A DNA stretch of 52,973 nucleotides. Origin: Bacteroidales bacterium (GTDB lineage Bacteria > Bacteroidota > Bacteroidia > Bacteroidales > UBA1715). A program made the position numbers and the translations under genes. The stretch lies in the NCBI GenBank assembly GCA_024409235.1, contig JAKSUA010000014.1:1-52973 (forward strand). The letters run 5' to 3'. Numbering within the stretch: position 1 is the first letter of the stretch; every line of letters begins with the position of its first letter. Shown one piece after another: positions 42,830-52,034 of the stretch. Below the pieces are notes generated by a model. It searched no databases and had not been told where the DNA came from. It worked only from the letters and a program-made list of their open reading frames with translations.

Positions 42830-43429
42830 ATGAAAGAGCATGAAATTCTTCAGCCAATAGGCATTGAAGAAATAAAAACAAAAATCTACGAAATTCGTGG
42901 GATGAAAGTAATGTTAGACAGAGATCTAGCGGAATTGTACCAAGTTGAAACAAAATACCTTAAACGGTCGGTAAAAGCAAATAGAGAAAGATTCCCTTAT
43001 GACTTTATGATTGAAATAAGTAATATGGAATACGAAAGTTTGAGGTGCAAAAATTGCACCTCAAAAAAAGGAGGTAATAGATATGCTTCTTTTGCGTTTA
43101 CAGAAGAGGGGATTGCTATGCTTTCTGGACTATTAAGAAGTGAGATTGCTGTACAAGTTAATATAAACATCATGCGTGCTTTTGTTGCTATGCGACATAC
43201 AATTAACGAACTTTCACAGAATAGATTACTTGTTGAGCAGATTGACCATAAAGTTGACAATCTAAAAAATTATATTGAAGAAATTCTTCATGATCAGAAC
43301 GAGATTAACGAAGACACTGCAACACAGCTGGAGCTAATAAATCAAACACTTGCCGAATTACAAAATGACAAGATTCATCGAAAAATTTTCTCAAATAGAA
43401 ATCCTGTAGGATTTAAAATCACAGAATAA
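42830..43429 (+). CDS. ORF6N-domain protein
   Basis: 199 residues. The ORF6N domain covers about 12-100: IKTKIYEIRGMKVMLDRDLAELY, VETKYLKRSVKANRERFPYDFMIEI and the family mark AFTEEGIAMLSGLLRS. A helical, partly coiled-coil tail follows (about 120-180). ORF6N is a DNA-binding-type domain found in phage antirepressors and in many stand-alone Bacteroidetes genes; its role there is unknown. The gene has its own promoter. No other phage gene is nearby. It contains a perfect inverted repeat at 43041-43063 within the coding sequence. Confidence 0.88.
   Translation: MKEHEILQPIGIEEIKTKIYEIRGMKVMLDRDLAELYQVETKYLKRSVKANRERFPYDFMIEISNMEYESLRCKNCTSKKGGNRYASFAFTEEGIAMLSGLLRSEIAVQVNINIMRAFVAMRHTINELSQNRLLVEQIDHKVDNLKNYIEEILHDQNEINEDTATQLELINQTLAELQNDKIHRKIFSNRNPVGFKITE
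43041..43063. repeat. Perfect inverted repeat inside the ORF6N gene
   Basis: TGAGGTGCAA, spacer AAA, TTGCACCTCA, then seven A. The 10-base arms encode LRCKNCTS, two Cys in the middle of the ORF6N domain. On the minus strand it reads as a stem followed by a T-run, like an intrinsic terminator. Confidence 0.8.
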
Positions 43430-43457
43430 TATCTGAAAACCAATAACAGCTAAATTT

Positions 43458-46376
43458 CTATTGCACTATCACAGAACAATCCTGCATTCTTTCTGCTTTT
43501 GCAGTAATATGTATTGATTTGCCTTGTTGTTTCGGTTTCACAATAAGTTGTGCATATCCGTTGAACAAATGACGAGAAACACGAGGTGCAAGATACTGAA
43601 TTTGTACGCTGCCCGGTTCTTGATTTGGTTCGTCGTACATATATTTTTTACGGAATTTTTGACCTGTTACCACATATTCATTCTTGCCTGGCTTCAAATA
43701 TGATAATGGAATTTTAATTGCGTCAAGTTTATCTGCCCGTTGCATATTTTCTTGCAATATATGGCCGTTCACATAGATAGTCTGACCATCAACAATACTT
43801 TTCGCATACATAGTAACTGTCATATTTGGATCAAATTTTTCAATATTGAATGTGCCACGAATCACTTTCAAAGAATCTTCATATACATCCCAATGTCTGA
43901 CATCTGGTTCTGCCGAAAAAGCAGGAATCCACGAAGAATAATCATAGCCTTCTGCTGTTTCTTTTCGATTTTCTAAACTAGGAACGGTATATTCTTTTAA
44001 TCCAACAATTTGAGAAACAACATTTTCCGCAAAGAACACCTCTTGTTCGTGACTTGACGGATTACCATTCCCAACATACACCAAATCAACATCACCATCT
44101 ATTGAAAATTGAATCAAGTCATTTGCTGTAATATCAATCTCATTATTGTCGTTCAATGCATAAACGGTTACAATAGCAACATCATCCATAGTACCATTTA
44201 CCAGCATCTTTAATTTTGTAGCCTTAGCCTTGCCATTTACAAGCGAAGTACCAGAACTTTTTCCATCATTTTCCCCACAAATACGTTCACCTTTTTCATT
44301 GTAACCAACTGCGGAAACTATTCCGGGAACATATTTCACTCTCCAAGTTGCAAAATCATTTTTCACAATGGATTGAATGCCCATAGATTGCTTATTTACA
44401 AACAATTCCACCTGTGGGCAATTTGAATAGACTATCACATCAACAGAATCAGTTCCTTCTGCATAATCCCAATTTGAAGCAATATGAAGAACCACATCTT
44501 TAGTCCACCATGACTTCAAATAATAGAAATTATCTTTTTCGAAACCGCACAAGTCTGTAATACCAAACTGCGATACAACAGCTGGGTATTCGTATGGTGT
44601 CGGTTCACCACGATAATCCAAGCCTGTCCAATAAAACAATCCCGATGCCCAATTCAAAGAGTCGTAGAATTTCCAGGCATTACGCATACCAAAGTCGTTA
44701 TGGATTTGTGTACGCTCCATCCAGCATTTCTCGTGATTCGACTGATAAATACCACGAGTTCTCTCCGTATTTCCTTCTTCCGTTCCTATCATTGGCTGAT
44801 TTGGGAATTTTTCCTTATGAGCAAGCACATCTCCGTGACTCAAATAATTCACGCCAAATACTTCGGTTGTTGCACCAATACCAGTATCCCAACCACCACT
44901 TGTAGCAACGGTAAATGCTCGAGAAGAATCAAGTAGATGAGCATATTGCTCCATATTTTTCGCAATCCGTGCACCTTTTTCATTTCCTTCTATCGCCCAT
45001 TCTTCATTACCTAACGACCAAATAAACACACTTGGATGGTTCCTGTCACGAAGCAGCAATTGTTCTATATTCTTTTTATGCTCCTGATTTATTCCCATCA
45101 ATCGCAATTCATCCATAACTAACACACCCAATCTATCACAAGTATTCAAGAAATCAGGTGCTGGTGGATTATGAGAAGTACGAATGGCGTTACAACCCAT
45201 TGCCATCATTTTTCGCACACGATATTCTTGTAGATTTGGAGTAATTGCTACCCCAACGCCTGCGTGGTCCTGATGCATACAAACGCCACGAACTTTTATA
45301 GGTTTTCCATTCAAAATCAAACCGTTATCGGCATCGAACGCAACCGTGCGAATTCCAAAAGAAGTTTGGTATGTGTCAACAACAATGCCTTTTTCCACAT
45401 CGTAAACGCATACATCACTTCTATATAAATATGGAAAACCTTCGTCCCAAACATTCCACAACAGCGGATTAGAAAGCGAATACTGCATCACCACCTGCGT
45501 AGAACTGTGTGGAGCAAGCTGTATTTCTTTTGAGTGTTTTTCGACCTGAACATCTTTGCCAAAGGGAATTTTATCCGTATTTGCAGAAGTTTCGTCTGGA
45601 TTTATAATCTTCTCAACAACAATAAAAGTTGCCGGTTCATTTGATTCATTTACGACCGTTATTCTTGACGTTAATTCCGCTTTTGATTCCGAGATGTTAT
45701 CCGTTGTAATAAATGTTCCATATCGAACGACATGCAAAGGATTCATTTTTACAAGATTCACATTTCTATAAATTCCCGCACCTTCATAGAACCAACCTTC
45801 TTCGAACGAAGCGTCAACACGAACGGCAAGAACATTTTCGCCACCATAATTCAGATATTCTGTCAAATCATAACTAAAACCATTGTATCCACTTGGTTCA
45901 TTTCCTAAATAAAATCCATTACACCAAACCTTTGAGTCACGGAAAACACCTTCAAATTCAATTGAAATTTTCTTACCCAAATCTGAAGAATCAATAAAGA
46001 ATGTCTTTCGATACCAGCCAACACTATTTTCTGGGTAATTTCGACCGATTGCCTTGGAACCATGACTCACACTACCATTTTCAGCAAACGGCAACTCCAC
46101 ACACCAATCGTGTGGAACCGAAACCGTACGCCACATTCTATCGTCAAAATCCTTTGCTGCCGGACCATCGCCATAGCCCGCTTTGGTTACATACGAAAAA
46201 TATGATGTTCCATTTTTGAAATCTTTGTCCCTATCGTAAGAATGTCCTAATGAAAACTTCCAATCTGCATTAAGAGAAATCACCGTACGGCACTCTTCAA
46301 TATCGGTTGTAGAAATTGTCTTTGTACAAGCAGACAACACAAATGCAAACAGAAGAAAAAATGCGATTTTTTTCAT
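43458..46376 (-). CDS. GH2 beta-galactosidase-like lipoprotein
   Basis: 972 residues. Lipoprotein leader MKKIAFFLLFAFVLSACTK (Cys 17). Order: jelly-roll sugar-binding domain (about 30-215), Ig-like domain (about 220-345), TIM barrel (about 350-650) with acid/base Glu in WSLGNEEW (about 455) and nucleophile Glu in MIGTEEGN (about 529), a DUF4982 domain (about 650-715: YSNCPQVELFVNKQSMG) and further beta domains to the end (NGYAQLIVKPKQQGK). This layout is usual for Bacteroidetes GH2 beta-galactosidases that act on plant oligosaccharides. Galactose removal would suit galactosylated xyloglucan side chains, with the two GH31 enzymes nearby; specificity within GH2 is not certain. Confidence 0.88.
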   Translation of the reverse strand: MKKIAFFLLFAFVLSACTKTISTTDIEECRTVISLNADWKFSLGHSYDRDKDFKNGTSYFSYVTKAGYGDGPAAKDFDDRMWRTVSVPHDWCVELPFAENGSVSHGSKAIGRNYPENSVGWYRKTFFIDSSDLGKKISIEFEGVFRDSKVWCNGFYLGNEPSGYNGFSYDLTEYLNYGGENVLAVRVDASFEEGWFYEGAGIYRNVNLVKMNPLHVVRYGTFITTDNISESKAELTSRITVVNESNEPATFIVVEKIINPDETSANTDKIPFGKDVQVEKHSKEIQLAPHSSTQVVMQYSLSNPLLWNVWDEGFPYLYRSDVCVYDVEKGIVVDTYQTSFGIRTVAFDADNGLILNGKPIKVRGVCMHQDHAGVGVAITPNLQEYRVRKMMAMGCNAIRTSHNPPAPDFLNTCDRLGVLVMDELRLMGINQEHKKNIEQLLLRDRNHPSVFIWSLGNEEWAIEGNEKGARIAKNMEQYAHLLDSSRAFTVATSGGWDTGIGATTEVFGVNYLSHGDVLAHKEKFPNQPMIGTEEGNTERTRGIYQSNHEKCWMERTQIHNDFGMRNAWKFYDSLNWASGLFYWTGLDYRGEPTPYEYPAVVSQFGITDLCGFEKDNFYYLKSWWTKDVVLHIASNWDYAEGTDSVDVIVYSNCPQVELFVNKQSMGIQSIVKNDFATWRVKYVPGIVSAVGYNEKGERICGENDGKSSGTSLVNGKAKATKLKMLVNGTMDDVAIVTVYALNDNNEIDITANDLIQFSIDGDVDLVYVGNGNPSSHEQEVFFAENVVSQIVGLKEYTVPSLENRKETAEGYDYSSWIPAFSAEPDVRHWDVYEDSLKVIRGTFNIEKFDPNMTVTMYAKSIVDGQTIYVNGHILQENMQRADKLDAIKIPLSYLKPGKNEYVVTGQKFRKKYMYDEPNQEPGSVQIQYLAPRVSRHLFNGYAQLIVKPKQQGKSIHITAKAERMQDCSVIVQ

Positions 46377-46392
46377 TCAAATTTATTTTTCT

Positions 46393-46400
46393 CAAAGATA
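46393..46400 (-). promoter_or_regulatory. -7 box for the GH2 gene
   Basis: On the minus strand TATCTTTG, a perfect TAnnTTTG, 16 bases upstream of the GH2 start at 46376. No clear -33 TTTG. Confidence 0.5.
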
Positions 46401-46503
46401 CAATTATATTGTAATATCTACACGAAGCATAAACAAATTGACAAAAGAAATACATTTTCGTATATTTCGTTGTATATTTAGAGTTTCAAAAAAGGACAGA
46501 AAT

Positions 46504-46794
46504 ATGGCTACATTAGAAAAATTCAAATGTAAAAAATGTAACTACGAAGTTATGGCATCGTCAACTCCCTATGTACCGCTGATGTCGGGATTATTCGCCC
46601 AATGTTACTGTAAACAATGTAAAGAAGTTGTCAATGTAGAGGCAGGCGAAAATTATCAAATAGATGTAACCCAATTACAACTACAATGTAGAAATTGCGA
46701 TAAACCGGTATCAGTTTGGACACCAGATATGGGCTGTCCGCAGTGCGGCGGAGCAATGAAAAAAACTGACGGGTTTTATTGTTTTGCAGATTAG
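46504..46794 (+). CDS. Small zinc-ribbon protein
   Basis: 96 residues from the ATG at 46504; the frame is open from 46438 but the extension is rich in rare, promoter-like sequence. Four CxxC pairs: CKKC, CKQC, CRNC and CPQC, plus a lone Cys near the end (GFYCFAD). Two zinc ribbons are likely. No enzyme motif seen. Small double-ribbon proteins often bind nucleic acid or another protein; the role is unknown. It ends one base before the converging trmD. Confidence 0.7.
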   Translation: MATLEKFKCKKCNYEVMASSTPYVPLMSGLFAQCYCKQCKEVVNVEAGENYQIDVTQLQLQCRNCDKPVSVWTPDMGCPQCGGAMKKTDGFYCFAD

Positions 46795-46795
46795 T

Positions 46796-47476
46796 TTAAT
46801 CTTCCAATAAATCGGGACGAAGTAGCTTTGTGCGTTCCAAGGATTGCTCCAATTGCCATTTTTCGATTTCTTTTGTGTTTCCAGACAAAAGGATTTCTGG
46901 TACTTTCCAGCCATTGTAAACTTCTGGTCGGGTATAGATAGGGGCGGCGAGAAGGTTGTCTTGAAAAGAATCGTCAAGTGCGGAAGCAAGATCTCCCATA
47001 GCTCCAGGAAGAATTCTTACAACACTGTCTGTAACTATAGCTGCTGCAAGTTCTCCACCAGTAATTACGTAGTCGCCAATAGAAATTTCCTTTGTGATTA
47101 GATGGTCTCTAACACGTTGGTCTATGCCTTTGTAGTGTCCGCAGAGAATGATGATATTTTCAAGTAAAGACAATGAATTGGCAGTCTTTTGAGTGAATTG
47201 CTCTCCGTCGGGACTCATGTATATTATTTCATCGTAATGTCTTTCTGCTGTTAGTTTTGAAATACATTTGTGAATAGGCTCAATCTGCAAAACCATACCG
47301 GCTCCGCCACCAAATTGATAATCGTCAACGTGATGATGTTTCTCGTCACTTGAATAATCATGTAAGTCATGAACAACAATTTCTACAATGCCTTTTTCTT
47401 TTGCTCTTTTTAAAATTGATGTTTCAAGAGGACTAACAATTACTTGCGGAACGGCTGTAATGATATCTATACGCAT
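46796..47476 (-). CDS. trmD: tRNA (guanine-N1-)-methyltransferase
   Basis: 226 residues. SPOUT methyltransferase with [11 protein letters not shown] at the start, [17 protein letters not shown], the knot motifs [12 protein letters not shown] and [15 protein letters not shown], and the C-terminal [20 protein letters not shown]. It methylates G37 of tRNAs next to the anticodon using S-adenosylmethionine, which prevents frameshifts. Stand-alone here, without rpsP-rimM-rplS, as is common in Bacteroidetes. Confidence 0.97.
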   Translation of the reverse strand: MRIDIITAVPQVIVSPLETSILKRAKEKGIVEIVVHDLHDYSSDEKHHHVDDYQFGGGAGMVLQIEPIHKCISKLTAERHYDEIIYMSPDGEQFTQKTANSLSLLENIIILCGHYKGIDQRVRDHLITKEISIGDYVITGGELAAAIVTDSVVRILPGAMGDLASALDDSFQDNLLAAPIYTRPEVYNGWKVPEILLSGNTKEIEKWQLEQSLERTKLLRPDLLED

Positions 47477-47614
47477 TTGAGATTTTTCTAAAAATTAAGA
47501 CTGTTTTCTTTTTATTATCATGCAAAATTATATATTTTCGCTATATAATTAGTACTCGGCTGAATTTGCTGTAAAAAGAATTGAAAATTTGTAGAACCTG
47601 CTTACTAATAAATT

Positions 47615-49423
47615 ATGGTATTAGAAGAAGTTAATAATGAAGAATTGAATCCTGAAACAGTGAATCAGGAGAGTCTGTCGGTGCAGGAAGAAAAAACTGC
47701 AGAATGTGTTGAGTATAATAACTGTTCTCCTGCTGAATTGATTGTTGAAATGGAGAAATTCTGCAGTATGGATTTGGTAGAAGCACATCGAAAAGATATT
47801 GAAGATATTCGTTCGTTATTTTATAAAAAACAAAAAGTGGAATTTGATGAGGCTCGAAGAAATTATGTGGCTGAAAATGGTTCTGCTGAAGGTTTTACAT
47901 TTGATTCAAAAGAAAAAGAATTCAAGGATGTTTACGGAAGAATAAAGGAATTGCGTGCCCGTATTGCTGAACAAAGACAAAAAGAATTGGCAGCAAATCT
48001 TCAGGTAAAACTTCAGATAATAGATAAAATAGAAAAATTAACTGAATCTCCTGAATCAATGAATAAAACATTTGCTGAATTCAAGAATCTTCAGGAAGAA
48101 TGGAAGAATTCAGGAAATGTTGCGGTTTCAGAAGAAAAAACGATTTGGGAAAAATATCATCTTCAGGTTGCAAAATTTTATGATTATGTAAAAATTGACA
48201 GAGAATTACGCGATTTGGATCAAAAGAAAAACTATGAAGCTAAAATTGCTCTGTGCGAGAAAGCTGAAAATTTATCTGAAGTAAAACAAATTGTTAAGGC
48301 TTTTGCTGATTTACAGATACTTCACGAAGAATGGAGAAAAATAGGTCCGGTAAAAGAAGAATTTAAAGAACAGTTGTGGGAACGTTTTAAAACAGCTACT
48401 ACTGTTATAAACAAAGCTCATCAGGATTATTTCACAAATATAAAGTTGCAGGAAGAAGAAAACTTGAAGAAAAAAACTGCTCTTTGTGAGAAGATGGATT
48501 CTATTATTGCCAATCTTGAAATGACGCAGAAACAGTGGAATACTGTTACGAATCAAGTATTGGAAATTCAGAAGGAATGGAAAACAATAGGGTATGCGCC
48601 TCAGAAACAGAATACTCTAATCTATGAACGTTTTTCAAAAGTTTGTGATGTGTTTTTCTCTGCTAGAAAAACTTTCTTTGGTGAAGTTCATGAGGTAGAA
48701 AACGGTAATAAGAAACAAAAAGTTGCTTTGTGTGAAAAAGCTGAAGCAATGCAGAACCGTACCGATTGGAAGGAGGCTACTCTTGATTTCATTCAATTAC
48801 AGAAAGAATGGAAAAAAATAGGTTCTACAGGTTTCAAGGATTCTCAAAAATTATGGAATCGTTTTACTTCTGCATGTAATGCGTTTTTTGATGCAAAAAA
48901 AGAATTTGAAGCTGCTCAGGATAAAGCTTTAAATGACAATATTGAAATAAAGGAATCTTTAATACAAAAGGTTTCTGAAATTTCGTCTGAAGTGAAAGAA
49001 GATGCATTGAAGGCTTTGGCTGCAATTCAGGAAGAATGGGCGAAAGTGCAGGTTCCTGCAAGTGCAAAGGCCGATTTGCAAAAACGTTTTTCTGAGTCCG
49101 TTAATGGTTTATTGCAGAAACTTGATGTTGAGAAGACTGATGCGGAGGATTTGGCTTTCCGTATTAAAATCTCAGCTTTGTTGTTGGAAAAAGGCGGCGA
49201 AGACAAGGTAATGCAAGAAGTTAAAAAGATAAAAAACAAACTTGCAGCTGTTCAATCTGAAATAAAATCTTTGGAAAATAATGTGGGATTTTTCAGTAAA
49301 TCTTCGGATGCTTCCAAATTGATTGCTTCGGTAGAAAAGAATATTGAAAAAGGTAAATCGGAAATAAATTTATTAGAAAAACGTTTAAAAGTCATTAACT
49401 CAATTTTAAGAGAGCGCAAATGA
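47615..49423 (+). CDS. DUF349-repeat protein
   Basis: 602 residues, highly charged and helical. Four or five DUF349 units are visible by their cores: EEWKNSGNV...EKTIWEKYH, EEWRKIGPV...EQLWERFK, KEWKTIGYA...TLIYERFS, KEWKKIGST...QKLWNRFT, spaced about 70 residues. An acidic N-terminus and a coiled-coil C-terminus (about 540-602) flank them. The family is common in Bacteroidetes and has no agreed function. The stop overlaps the start of the lipoprotein gene that follows by four bases. Confidence 0.85.
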   Translation: MVLEEVNNEELNPETVNQESLSVQEEKTAECVEYNNCSPAELIVEMEKFCSMDLVEAHRKDIEDIRSLFYKKQKVEFDEARRNYVAENGSAEGFTFDSKEKEFKDVYGRIKELRARIAEQRQKELAANLQVKLQIIDKIEKLTESPESMNKTFAEFKNLQEEWKNSGNVAVSEEKTIWEKYHLQVAKFYDYVKIDRELRDLDQKKNYEAKIALCEKAENLSEVKQIVKAFADLQILHEEWRKIGPVKEEFKEQLWERFKTATTVINKAHQDYFTNIKLQEEENLKKKTALCEKMDSIIANLEMTQKQWNTVTNQVLEIQKEWKTIGYAPQKQNTLIYERFSKVCDVFFSARKTFFGEVHEVENGNKKQKVALCEKAEAMQNRTDWKEATLDFIQLQKEWKKIGSTGFKDSQKLWNRFTSACNAFFDAKKEFEAAQDKALNDNIEIKESLIQKVSEISSEVKEDALKALAAIQEEWAKVQVPASAKADLQKRFSESVNGLLQKLDVEKTDAEDLAFRIKISALLLEKGGEDKVMQEVKKIKNKLAAVQSEIKSLENNVGFFSKSSDASKLIASVEKNIEKGKSEINLLEKRLKVINSILRERK

Positions 49424-50280
49424 ATTTTCGGAAAAGCCTATATTATTTAGTTTTTGCGATATCGTTGGTTGCCTGTTCGACCAATGAGAAAAAGTCTATT
49501 AATGCCAGCGATCCATACAAAGATGTTGTTCTTGGCGAAGATTTAATTCGTGCGGGAATGCCTGAAAAACTTGATTATCTTATTGAAAATCTTGTGATTT
49601 CGGATGAAATGATTGGCTTAATTGCAGAGGAAGATAAATCTTTGTTTGATGTTAATCTATTGAATCCGACGGACTATGTGAAATATTACAATACGAGTAA
49701 AGTTCGTGCTGTGAATATGGGAGTATATGGTGCTGAATTGAATTATTTGATTCATTTTGAACAAACGCAGTATTCTATGCGCTATATGATTGCATCGAAG
49801 CAAATTGCTGATTTAATTGGTGTTGCAATGGCATTTGATCAACAGACTGTGGAGGAATATCAGACAAATGTAGAAAATAAAGACTCTTTAATCAATATTA
49901 TTTTTGTTGTGTATGATAATGCAAAAAGAATGTTGAAAAATGAGGAACAGTTTATGTTATCTTCTCTGATTATTGTTGGAAGCTGGATTGAAAATATGTA
50001 TGTAACAACAAAAATATTTGAGCATACTAAATCTGTTTCGTTGAAATCAAAATTGATTACAAAAATTATAGAACAGAAAGAATATTTGAATAAAGTTCTT
50101 GAAGCTGTTGTTTGTCTTGACGAAGGTGACAATGTTTTTGTTACAGATATAATTCAATCGTTACAAAGTATTGTGACAGTGTATGAAGGTTTTGGTGATA
50201 GTGTGCTTTCTGAAGAAGATGTAAAAACATTGAATTCTGCTGTTACAAATGTTAGAACTCGAATTGTTTCAGTGAAATAA
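49420..50280 (+). CDS. Lipoprotein of unknown function
   Basis: 286 residues. Lipobox VACST after a hydrophobic leader (Cys about 20); the rest is mostly helical with no motif I recognise. The ATGA overlap with the DUF349 gene shows coupled translation, so the two products may act together or simply need matched amounts. Likely anchored in the periplasm. Confidence 0.75.
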   Translation: MNFRKSLYYLVFAISLVACSTNEKKSINASDPYKDVVLGEDLIRAGMPEKLDYLIENLVISDEMIGLIAEEDKSLFDVNLLNPTDYVKYYNTSKVRAVNMGVYGAELNYLIHFEQTQYSMRYMIASKQIADLIGVAMAFDQQTVEEYQTNVENKDSLINIIFVVYDNAKRMLKNEEQFMLSSLIIVGSWIENMYVTTKIFEHTKSVSLKSKLITKIIEQKEYLNKVLEAVVCLDEGDNVFVTDIIQSLQSIVTVYEGFGDSVLSEEDVKTLNSAVTNVRTRIVSVK

Positions 50281-50330
50281 TTCAAAAAACGATTGTGTTT
50301 CTCAAATTTTTATTTTGCTAAAATTCATTT

Positions 50331-51620
50331 ATGCAGTCCGTAAATATCATAACCCTTGGTTGTTCTAAGAATCTTGTAGATTCAGAGCATTTGGCTCGTC
50401 AACTTCAGGCTGTAGGTTATAAATTAGTACTTGATTCTGAGAAATTTACGGATGTTGTAATTCTGAACACATGTGGTTTTATCCACGATGCTAAAGAGGA
50501 ATCAATAGAGGCTATTCTTAATGCAGTTCAAGCAAAAAATGCTGGAAAAATCAAGAAACTATATGTAATGGGATGTCTTTCTCAACGATATGCAGATGAA
50601 TTGAGAGCAGAAATTCCAGAGGTTGATTCTTTCTTCGGTGCAAGGGGAATAGATGATATTCTGCAGGAATTACAGGTAGAAAAGAAAGGTGAAATTCTGC
50701 ATGAAAGGCTTATTTCTACTCCAAAGCACTTGGCTTATTTAAAATTAGCGGAAGGATGTAACCGGACTTGTGCTTTCTGTGCAATTCCTTCAATCAGGGG
50801 AAAATATGTATCTGAATCAATAGAAACTCTGGTAAATGAAGCAAAATTTCTTGTTTCTAATGGTGCAAAAGAATTGTCTCTTATCGCTCAGGATTTGTCT
50901 TTTTATGGCTATGATTTGTACAAAAAGAATGCTTTAGCAGATTTAGTTGCAGAGTTACAGGATATCAATGGTTTGGAGTGGATTAGACTGCATTATTTGT
51001 ATCCAAATAGTTTTCCAAAAGAAATCTTGGATTCAATGAATCAGTTGTCTAAAATCTGTCATTATATTGATATTCCTTTCCAACATGCTTCAGATAAGGT
51101 TTTGACAAAAATGCGTAGATATTTTTCTGAAAAAGAGACATTTACGCTAATGGAAGAGTTGAAAACGAAAGTTCCTGACATTGCCATACGAACAAGTTTA
51201 ATTGTAGGTCATCCAGGGGAAACTGATAAGGAATTCCAAAAATTGGTTGATTTTGTACGTCAGGCTGAGTTTGATAGATTGGGCGTGTTTACCTATTCTC
51301 ACGAAGAAGGAACGTATGCCGGTGAAAACTATAAGGATTCAATTCCTGAAAAAGTTAAAAACGAACGTCAGGAAATTATTATGAATCTTCAGCAGGAGAT
51401 TTCACTAAAGAAAAATAAGGAAAAAGTTGGAAAAATCTTTAAAGTATTAATAGATCGAAAAGAATCTGAGGGCTATGTAGGTCGAACTCAGTATGATGCT
51501 TTTGAAGTTGATAATGAAGTTTTTATAGAAACAGAAAAGTTGAAAGTTGGTGATTTCTATGATGTGAAAATTACTAATGCCGATACCTATGATTTAATAG
51601 GTGAGGTGATAAATAATTAA
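50331..51620 (+). CDS. rimO: Ribosomal protein S12 methylthiotransferase
   Basis: 429 residues. Order: UPF0004 domain with Cys ligands in ITLGCSKNLVDSE, LNTCGFI and VMGCLSQRY; radical SAM domain with CNRTCAFCAIPSIRG; C-terminal TRAM domain (about 365-429). SIRGKYVSE and the length fit RimO, which methylthiolates an aspartate of ribosomal protein S12; MiaB was considered but is usually longer and differs at these positions. It overlaps the end of the opposite-strand crcB by four bases. Confidence 0.95.
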   Translation: MQSVNIITLGCSKNLVDSEHLARQLQAVGYKLVLDSEKFTDVVILNTCGFIHDAKEESIEAILNAVQAKNAGKIKKLYVMGCLSQRYADELRAEIPEVDSFFGARGIDDILQELQVEKKGEILHERLISTPKHLAYLKLAEGCNRTCAFCAIPSIRGKYVSESIETLVNEAKFLVSNGAKELSLIAQDLSFYGYDLYKKNALADLVAELQDINGLEWIRLHYLYPNSFPKEILDSMNQLSKICHYIDIPFQHASDKVLTKMRRYFSEKETFTLMEELKTKVPDIAIRTSLIVGHPGETDKEFQKLVDFVRQAEFDRLGVFTYSHEEGTYAGENYKDSIPEKVKNERQEIIMNLQQEISLKKNKEKVGKIFKVLIDRKESEGYVGRTQYDAFEVDNEVFIETEKLKVGDFYDVKITNADTYDLIGEVINN

Positions 51621-51991
51621 CTTCGAATTAAGTACATTCCGAATAAAAGTGCGGCTATTCCAACTAGTATGCTGGAACTTAAATACACTAACGAAACAAT
51701 ATAATTATCGTTTTGAAAAAGTCCTACGTTCTCGTTTATGAATGTAGAAAAAGTGGTAAAACTACCGCAAAATCCGACAGTTAGAAATAGTCGGATGGAT
51801 TGGTTCCCTATATTGTATTTTTCAAAGAGTGCATAAAATAAACCTATGAAGAAACATCCTAAAATGTTTACTACAAAGGTTCCCATAGGGTAATTGTAAA
51901 ATGAAAATCTTTGAAAATATTGCGAAAGTAACCAACGGAGAACTCCTCCGCAGCAACTTCCTAAACCTATCATTAAAATATTAAAAAACAT
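51617..51991 (-). CDS. crcB: Fluoride ion transporter CrcB/FluC
   Basis: 124 residues, four membrane helices, normal for one Fluc subunit of the dual-topology dimer. Marks: GLGSCCGGVLRWLLS at the N-terminus, GTFVVNILGCFFIGL and VGFCGSFTTFSTF, which hold the Asn and Phe/Thr residues lining the pore. It exports fluoride. No fluoride riboswitch fits in the 43 bases upstream, which hold the purL terminator. Confidence 0.95.
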   Translation of the reverse strand: MFFNILMIGLGSCCGGVLRWLLSQYFQRFSFYNYPMGTFVVNILGCFFIGLFYALFEKYNIGNQSIRLFLTVGFCGSFTTFSTFINENVGLFQNDNYIVSLVYLSSSILVGIAALLFGMYLIRS

Positions 51992-51994
51992 AGT

Positions 51995-52028
51995 ATAAAA
52001 AAAGAGACGTCGTTAAACGTCTCTTTTA
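51995..52028. terminator. Terminator between purL and crcB
   Basis: AAAAGAGACGT / ACGTCTCTTTT, 11-base stem with a six-base loop. On the minus strand a T-run follows, so it ends purL; it reaches to within four bases of the crcB start. Confidence 0.85.
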
Positions 52029-52034
52029 AAGTGA

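Noticed and set aside
42830..43429. Prophage remnant around the ORF6N gene
   Set aside because: No integrase, phage structural gene or attachment repeat is nearby; the gene has its own promoter and appears to stand alone.
51992..52034. Fluoride riboswitch ahead of crcB
   Set aside because: Only 43 bases separate the genes and they are filled by a terminator stem.
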